Assembly: GCA_021646465.1 (NCBI GenBank)
Contig: SOET01000011.1
Span: forward strand, 1-64,000
DNA length: 64,000 nucleotides
Direction: 5' to 3'
Source: Candidatus Kuenenia hertensis
GTDB lineage: Bacteria > Planctomycetota > Brocadiia > Brocadiales > Brocadiaceae
The notes beneath the pieces were generated by a model. That model saw only the letters and a program-made list of their open reading frames with translations. It was not told the origin of the DNA and did no database searches. The translations under genes and the position numbers were made by a program. Numbering within the stretch: the first letter of the stretch is position 1; every line of letters begins with the position of its first letter. Below are positions 57,637 to 64,000 of this stretch, piece by piece.

Positions 57637-57981
57637 ATGCCTGTGTATATACCTAAAAGGGGAGACTTTGTAACCGTTTCTTTTGGCCATCAGCCTGGTC
57701 ATGAGCAAAAAGGGAGAAGACCTGCTCTCATTGTAAGTAATTACCTGTTTAATAAACATACCGGCCTTGCAATTGCCTGTCCAGTAACAAACACAAAAAG
57801 GGATTTCCCTTTTCATATAAAAGTTCCTGACGGTTTATCACTTTCTGGTTACATTATGGTTGAACACATCAAATCCATTGATTATAAAAGCCGGAACGTG
57901 AAGTTTCTTGAAAGGTCTTCCAGAGAAGTAATGAATGAGGTACTGGCAATTTTAGATGCCTGTATATACCAGGAAACTTAA
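57637..57981 (+). CDS. mazF: MazF endoribonuclease toxin
   Basis: A 114-residue MazF. It has Y-I-P-K-R-G-D-F-V-T-V-S-F near the start, G-R-R-P-A-L-I-V-S-N and A-C-P-V-T-N-T, the typical core with the catalytic Arg and Thr positions. MazF cuts RNA at short sequence motifs to slow growth. The gene is complete, so this is the one fully intact classical toxin-antitoxin pair of the 56-58 kb cluster. Confidence 0.93.
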   Translation: MPVYIPKRGDFVTVSFGHQPGHEQKGRRPALIVSNYLFNKHTGLAIACPVTNTKRDFPFHIKVPDGLSLSGYIMVEHIKSIDYKSRNVKFLERSSREVMNEVLAILDACIYQET

Positions 57982-58189
57982 CCGTGCAACTATCAGTGAT
58001 CCGTAAGCTTTAAAAATCTGATTAATTATGTTCAATCTAAATTACCTATGGATTATTTCTATGCAGGTATCTATTCAGACCAGATTGGCGCCGTATTCAA
58101 GGCACTTGGGATGGATTAGAAATATGTACAAATACAATGCATCAGGAAAATAAAACCCTGATATTTTTCCCTACAAACCTGATTCAATT

Positions 58190-58382
58190 TACCAAATCAC
58201 CTTTTGCAAGGGGAGCATTCCCCCAGCTTAATGTAGCAATCTCAAGTGCCCGGTCTCTTGCCGTAGTAGTTGGAAACCCGAGACTTGCTTGCAGAGGGAG
58301 ATTGCACATTTGTTGCAGGTATGGAACAATTCAATTTGTACTCATGGTTACAGGATACTGGAAGTTTGCATTCATCTTCTGA
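58190..58382 (+). pseudogene. C-terminal remnant of an SF1 helicase
   Basis: The frame reads P-Q-L-N-V-A-I-S-S-A-R-S-L-A-V-V-V-G-N-P-R-L, matching the motif VI region of AAA_12-type superfamily 1 helicases. A frameshift follows; in another frame M-E-Q-F-N-L-Y fits the usual last helix. Nothing before it is helicase-like, so only the end survives. The 200 bases between mazF and this remnant contain a second unidentified fragment. Confidence 0.5.
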
Positions 58383-58716
58383 CTAGAATCCTTGTAATGT
58401 TTACCATACCAAGCGTGTTTTTCCGGGTTGTTCCTGCGTATTACGAACAAGGAAATCATCAAGCTAAGCAAAAATGGAAAATGCAAAATAGGAGATTATT
58501 GACGGAATAAAAGAATGGATTGTTGCAATATCAAAAACGGCAAAAAATAATATGTTTTCAAGAATAAGGAAAGCAGTGCGTTACATGGGGAATGCTCCTC
58601 TTATATGTTGCCCTTATCAACTATTATCTTGAATTTAATTTCCTTTTGACTCATAATAATTTTCCGATAAGGCTTCGGTGAGGGGATTAAGATGGGTGTC
58701 AAAACCTTCCATAAAT

Positions 58717-58863
58717 GTATCTATTCAGCGTGTTAATACACATCCCGTCAGCTACGCTGCCACCCCTCTTTTTAGAGGGGAAGATGGGAAGTAGAGACGC
58801 AATGCATTGCGTCTCTACAAGAGGGGATTTAGGGGTGTGTTATAAATTACGCTGAATAGATAC
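58717..58863. mobile_element. Miniature inverted-repeat element with nested palindrome, copy 2
   Basis: A 147-base element with perfect 15-base terminal inverted repeats GTATCTATTCAGCGT (58717-58731 and, inverted, 58849-58863). It is flanked by CCATAAAT and TCATAAAT, a likely target duplication. Inside are CCCCTCT/AGAGGGG stems and a separate perfect 28-base palindrome (58791-58818, half-site GTAGAGACGCAATG). It has no coding capacity and ends 52 bases before atpD. Confidence 0.82.
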
Positions 58864-58906
58864 TCATAAATAATAGTTTTTCCGGAGCAATTCATAGAGT
58901 GAATGA

Positions 58907-60685
<1,779 letters not shown>

Positions 60686-60693
<8 letters not shown>

Positions 60694-61000
60694 TCCCGCA
60701 CGAAAGAAGCCTGATGATGTACTCAAAAAATTTGCTGATGAAGTAGGGAGAAAAGAATCGCGCAAGATTAAGGGCAGGAGAGAAAAAAAATATAAAACGG
60801 TTTGGTTTGGCATGGGTATGTCGGGGATTATAGGCTGGTCAATAACTATTCCTACATTACTTGGGATAGCAGCAGGTATATGGATTGATAAAAAATGGCC
60901 CTCTCCTGTATCATGGACGCTTACGCTTCTTAGTGTAGGGATAGTTGTTGGTTGTCTGAATGCATGGTACTGGATGAAATCGGCGGGTAAAAATGATTAA
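60686..61000 (+). CDS. atpQ: N-ATPase-specific membrane protein AtpQ
   Basis: A 104-residue protein with a charged N-terminus (about 1-45) and two helices (around 48-68 and 76-98). It matches AtpQ by position and by G-I-W-I-D-K-K-W-P, an AtpI-like feature. AtpQ and AtpR are found only in N-ATPase operons and are thought to help assemble the c-ring or bring Mg2+. The ATG at 60686, overlapping atpC by 8 bases, is chosen over the longer frame from 60599. Confidence 0.82.
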
Positions 61001-61023
61001 TGAGAAGAGTTATTCAACGTTTA

Positions 61024-61193
61024 TATAGTCAAATAAATTTGATTTTCGAATGTTTACACACCCCTAAATCCCCTCTTGATAGAGGGGACTTGCCTTCTCT
61101 CCCCTCTATTAAGAGGGGCAGGGGGGTGTTTCGTCAAATAAATCTATTTTTTCAAAAAGCTTAATTTTCGAAAATCAAATTTGTTTGACTATA
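61024..61193. mobile_element. Miniature inverted-repeat element within the ATPase operon, copy 3
   Basis: A 170-base element with 27-base terminal inverted repeats (61024-61050 and 61167-61193) that differ at one position; the outer part reads TATAGTCAAA, the inner part ends TTTTCGAA. The centre carries ACACACCCC, CCCCTCT/AGAGGGG stems and GGGGGGTGTTT, the same core as the elements at 39828 and 58717, but with different ends. It separates atpQ from atpR. Confidence 0.78.
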
Positions 61194-61217
61194 CATGGGA
61201 TTTCAAACTGTTCAAGT

Positions 61218-61309
61218 AGTAGCAAGGCGCGCCTTGCTGCTGCAAGATTATTGAAAAGTAAGGATGGGTGAGGCTTCAGCTTGCCTACCGGCAGGCAGGC
61301 ACACCCATC
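61218..61309. repeat. Two further palindromes between atpQ and atpR
   Basis: The first (61218-61241) is a near-perfect palindrome with half-site AGTAGCAAGGCG. The second (61263-61309) has outer arms GATGGGTG/CACCCATC and an inner TGCCTaCCGGcAGGCA core. With copy 3 they make the atpQ-atpR gap about 376 bases, where N-ATPase operons are normally compact. Confidence 0.7.
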
Positions 61310-61376
61310 AAACAAAAGTAAATATTGACTAATTGAATAATAAAAATTCTTTTTGATAACGTTAAAAAAGGATGTA

Positions 61377-61682
61377 ATGTCCATGATAAATAATATATTT
61401 ACACTCGCTACTTCATTTGTTGTTGGAATGGCAATGGGCATACTGAATTTTGCCGGTATGTGGAGTACCATTCACTATCTTTCAGTTGTAAAATATCCCT
61501 CCGTCCTGATTGCGCTAAGTTATACAGTACGTATGGCAATTATTCTGGCAACATTTTATTTCGTCATGGATGGCCGCTGGGAAAAGTTGCTTGCGTGCAT
61601 GGTGGGATTTTTTTTCGTCCGAAGAGTTTTGATAAAACGTTTTCTTCCCGAAGGGTTCAAAAGAACATATCACTCCAAATAA
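61377..61682 (+). CDS. atpR: N-ATPase-specific membrane protein AtpR
   Basis: A 101-residue protein with three helices (about 8-28, 38-60 and 65-85). The core F-A-G-M-W-S-T-I-H-Y and V-R-R-V-L-I are typical of AtpR, thought to aid assembly of the N-ATPase membrane part with AtpQ. I chose the ATG at 61377, where AAAGGA lies just upstream. It is separated from atpQ by repeat elements but keeps its own start signals. Confidence 0.82.
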   Translation: MSMINNIFTLATSFVVGMAMGILNFAGMWSTIHYLSVVKYPSVLIALSYTVRMAIILATFYFVMDGRWEKLLACMVGFFFVRRVLIKRFLPEGFKRTYHSK

Positions 61683-61695
61683 AGGGGGGCAATGC

Positions 61696-62406
61696 ATGGA
61701 TATCAGTCCAGACGAGTCAATATTTCTTCATATTGGCCCGGTTGCATTAAATGCAACAATAGTTTATACGTGGATTACAATGGCGGTAATTCTTGCAATA
61801 TCATGGCTTGGTACGAGGAAATTGACAAGTGAATCCAAAATGTCTCGCTGGCAAAATCTTCTCGAAGTGCTTATATTAGGCATGAAAAACCAGATCCGGT
61901 CAATTAGTCATCAGGAACCGGACAAATTTTTACCTTTTATAGGAACGTTATTTTTATTCATTGCAGTGTCTATTATCATGAGCATTATTCCTGTGTATCA
62001 GCCGCCTACTGGTTCCTTATCGACCACGGCCGCTCTTGCAATCTGTGTTTTTGTGGCAGTTCCCGTTTATGGAATAGCAAAACATGGTATTATTGGTTAT
62101 TTGAAATATTATTTGAAACCAACTCCGTTCATGCTGCCGTTTAATGTTTTGGGGGAAATATCCCGTACGATAGCGCTGGCGGTGAGGCTTTTCGGAAATG
62201 TTATGAGCGGTTCTATCATCGTAGCAATCTTACTTTCGATTGCACCTCTTTTTTTCCCCATCCTCATGCAGGCGTTGGGTTTGTTGACAGGATTAATACA
62301 GGCATACATTTTTGCAATTCTTTCTGTCGTATACATTGCTTCTGCAACGCGGGTGCATGAAGAAAAGGAACAAAAATTTGAAGAAAACAGAAAAGGAAAG
62401 GAGTGA
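61696..62406 (+). CDS. atpB: N-type F0 ATPase subunit a
   Basis: A 236-residue subunit a with five or six helices. The conserved Arg is in A-L-A-V-R-L-F-G-N-V-M-S-G; it faces the c-ring carboxylates. Subunit a forms the two half-channels for the ion. The highly charged C-terminal tail (E-E-K-E-Q-K-F-E-E-N) is cytosolic. It follows atpR by 13 bases. Confidence 0.92.
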   Translation: MDISPDESIFLHIGPVALNATIVYTWITMAVILAISWLGTRKLTSESKMSRWQNLLEVLILGMKNQIRSISHQEPDKFLPFIGTLFLFIAVSIIMSIIPVYQPPTGSLSTTAALAICVFVAVPVYGIAKHGIIGYLKYYLKPTPFMLPFNVLGEISRTIALAVRLFGNVMSGSIIVAILLSIAPLFFPILMQALGLLTGLIQAYIFAILSVVYIASATRVHEEKEQKFEENRKGKE

Positions 62407-62412
62407 GACGGT

Positions 62413-62694
62413 ATGGATAATGTCGGCTTGATTGGAATGATTTCTATTATTATCGCCGGTTTTACAATAACAGTTGGTTCGATTGGCCCTGCTCTGGGTG
62501 AGGCTCGTGCGGCATCTCAGGCACTCAGTTCAATTGCCCAGCAGCCTGACGAGGCAAATACCATTACAAGGACCTTATTTGTCAGTATGGCCATGATAGA
62601 ATCTACTGCAATTTATTGTTTTGTTGTTACCATGATTCTTATTTTTGCAAATCCTTTTTGGAATTATGTAACAAATAAAGCCGGGGGACAGTAA
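62413..62694 (+). CDS. atpE: N-type F0 ATPase subunit c (predicted Na+ binding)
   Basis: A 93-residue hairpin. Helix one has P-A-L-G-E with Glu30; helix two has M-I-E-S-T with Glu63, Ser64 and Thr65. A carboxylate in both helices plus the E-S-T motif is the ligand set reported for sodium-binding c-rings of N-type ATPases. The loop A-Q-Q-P-D-E-A is standard. Coupling to Na+ is predicted from these residues, not shown. It starts 6 bases after atpB. Confidence 0.92.
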   Translation: MDNVGLIGMISIIIAGFTITVGSIGPALGEARAASQALSSIAQQPDEANTITRTLFVSMAMIESTAIYCFVVTMILIFANPFWNYVTNKAGGQ

Positions 62695-63461
62695 TGCTTA
62701 TCAATTGGTTTACTGTATTTGCGCAGATATTTAACTTTCTGCTTCTCGTGTTTCTCCTGAAACATTTTCTTTACGGAAGAATTATTTCGGCGATGAATGT
62801 GAGGGAAGAGAAGATAGCCTCAAGGTTGCAGGAGGCGGAACAGAAAATGATGGATGCAGAGCATGAAAGAGATTTGTATTTCCAAAAAAACAAAGAAAAT
62901 GATGAAAGGTGTGCAGGTCTCTTTGCAAGCGCAAATCTGGAAGCGGAAGCACAGAAAAAGGAACTTATCGAAAATGCACGCAGGCAGGTTGATGAAATGA
63001 AAAAACGGTGGAATGAATCGTTGAGAGAGGAGAGAGATGTATTTCTTTCGAACCTCAGAAAAAGAGCGGAAAAACAGATATATATTATCCTGGGAAAAAT
63101 TTTTTCGGATCTTTCAAATACTAAACTTGAACAAAATATAGTTGAAACATTTCTCGGGAAGATCAAAAGCCTTGACCATACCGAGCGTAATCATATAAAA
63201 GTTATCTTAAAAGAGTCATACAATAAAGCCGTGATATCGAGTACGTATGAGATCCCTGTGGAACAACAACACATTATTACCGCTGAAATCGGCGATGCTG
63301 TTGGTGAAACAGTGGAAATCCGCTATATAAATTCTCAGGACCATATTTGTGGGATAGAGTTCAAGGTGAAAAACTACAGGATTGGATGGAACGTTGATGA
63401 TTATGTGAAATTTCTTGAAAGAGAAGTCAATAAAACCCTGGAAGAAGAATTAGCAGGATAA
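62694..63461 (+). CDS. atpF: N-type F0 ATPase subunit b (stator)
   Basis: A 255-residue stator subunit: one N-terminal helix (about 5-27), a long charged coiled coil (45-155) and a C-terminal domain (160-250) resembling the delta subunit. N-ATPase operons often lack a separate delta gene, and this long b form may supply that job. It overlaps the atpE stop by one base. Confidence 0.88.
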   Translation: MLINWFTVFAQIFNFLLLVFLLKHFLYGRIISAMNVREEKIASRLQEAEQKMMDAEHERDLYFQKNKENDERCAGLFASANLEAEAQKKELIENARRQVDEMKKRWNESLREERDVFLSNLRKRAEKQIYIILGKIFSDLSNTKLEQNIVETFLGKIKSLDHTERNHIKVILKESYNKAVISSTYEIPVEQQHIITAEIGDAVGETVEIRYINSQDHICGIEFKVKNYRIGWNVDDYVKFLEREVNKTLEEELAG

Positions 63462-63470
63462 TATCCCACT

Positions 63471-64000
63471 ATGAAAACAAAGAGAAATATCCTTGAGGCG
63501 CAAATAAACAAGACCTTTGATACTTTCGGACAAGTATTAGAGGAAAAACACTATACTCTGAGAATACAGGAAACAGGTACGGTTACCTACGTGGGAAAAG
63601 GAATTGCACGGGTAAATGGTTTGTGGAATGTGAAATCAGAAGAAATGGTACTTCTTTCCGGCGGTGTTCTTGGGATGGTATTTAATCTTGATCCTGAGGA
63701 GGTAGGGATCATTTTGCTAGACGAAGACATTGACATACAGGCGGGAGGTGAAGTGCAACGAACGGGCAATGTCATGGAAGTGCCTGTAGGCAAGATGCTG
63801 CTTGGGCGGGTTGTTGATGCAGTCGGGAGACCGTTGGATAATCTTGGGCCGGTACGAACGGCGCAACGTCAGATTATAGAAAGGGAAGCACCGGCAATTA
63901 TTGATCGTTCTCCGGTAGATACGCCGCTGCAAACAGGGATAAAAGTAATCGATGCGTTAATCCCCATAGGAAGGGGACAAAGAGAACTCATTCTTGGCGA
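63471..64000 (+). CDS. atpA: N-type F1 ATPase subunit alpha, partial at window end
   Basis: The first 176 residues of alpha. The beta-barrel start (G-T-V-T-Y-V-G-K-G-I-A-R-V) and the run P-L-Q-T-G-I-K-V-I-D-A-L-I-P-I-G-R-G-Q-R-E are clear; the window ends just before Walker A. It starts 9 bases after the atpF stop. The usual atpG would follow outside the window. Confidence 0.94.
   Translation, partial: MKTKRNILEAQINKTFDTFGQVLEEKHYTLRIQETGTVTYVGKGIARVNGLWNVKSEEMVLLSGGVLGMVFNLDPEEVGIILLDEDIDIQAGGEVQRTGNVMEVPVGKMLLGRVVDAVGRPLDNLGPVRTAQRQIIEREAPAIIDRSPVDTPLQTGIKVIDALIPIGRGQRELILG

Overview
The window is an A+T-rich bacterial chromosome segment that most resembles an anammox-type planctomycete (order Brocadiales, near Kuenenia/Brocadia). 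This assignment is inferred from gene content, not from an rRNA marker. The pointers are a second, N-type (predicted Na+-translocating) F-ATPase operon; a ferredoxin-thioredoxin reductase catalytic chain beside thioredoxin; a haem-maturation-like radical SAM protein fused to several PCP-reductase-type helical modules; a groEL-groES-groEL cluster; and many small palindromic repeats. No rRNA, tRNA, CRISPR array, transposase or prophage gene was recognised.

Layout. 0.1-2.7 kb: a Gdt1-type cation transporter, a small membrane protein, trpC, then (minus strand) thioredoxin, FTR catalytic chain and a TIGR04076-like protein. 3-6.8 kb (minus): a PilZ protein, then a tightly coupled four-gene set of FtsX-like permease, LolD/MacB-like ATPase, an 8-TM protein and a NosL-like anchored protein. 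7.1-12.8 kb (minus): radical SAM/PCP_red protein, sensor kinase, response regulator, transglutaminase-like lipoprotein and a small anchored protein. 13-18 kb: two TPR lipoproteins, a ParA ATPase with a membrane-anchored partner candidate, and biotin ligase. 18.4-27.5 kb: groEL1-groES-groEL2, dnaJ, FmdB-like, YacG, a membrane protein, Der and bacterioferritin. 28-32.2 kb: a PAS/GAF diguanylate cyclase, a GNAT and an SPL-family radical SAM protein.

32.2-39 kb is an accessory island. It holds two DUF433/DUF5615 toxin-antitoxin modules, each preceded by a broken 5' piece of a vsr gene; a third, longer but truncated vsr; a SauUSI-like Type IV restriction enzyme; a truncated RHH gene; and a HEPN/MNT pair whose HEPN gene is frameshifted at a TA run. 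A second degraded island at 56.1-58.4 kb holds an RHH gene, half a DUF5615, a DUF433, a DISARM DrmD-like helicase remnant, mazEF and an SF1 helicase C-terminal remnant.

40-46.7 kb is housekeeping: fabG, a muconolactone-isomerase-like protein, a GT2 glycosyltransferase, hemW, efp, a polyprenyl synthase and an HD-GYP protein. 46.9-52.8 kb is a CzcCBA/CusCBA heavy-metal efflux operon whose outer-membrane gene is broken. 52.9-54.9 kb is an overlapping pair of a WbsX-like (GH99-like) protein and a radical SAM/SPASM protein. 58.9-64 kb is the N-ATPase operon atpD-C-Q-R-B-E-F-A, running off the window end. One miniature inverted-repeat element lies just upstream of atpD and another between atpQ and atpR.

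Themes: c-di-GMP signalling (diguanylate cyclase, HD-GYP, PilZ), proteostasis, redox control through Fd-FTR-Trx, and decaying mobile defence/TA cargo shaped by palindromic repeats.
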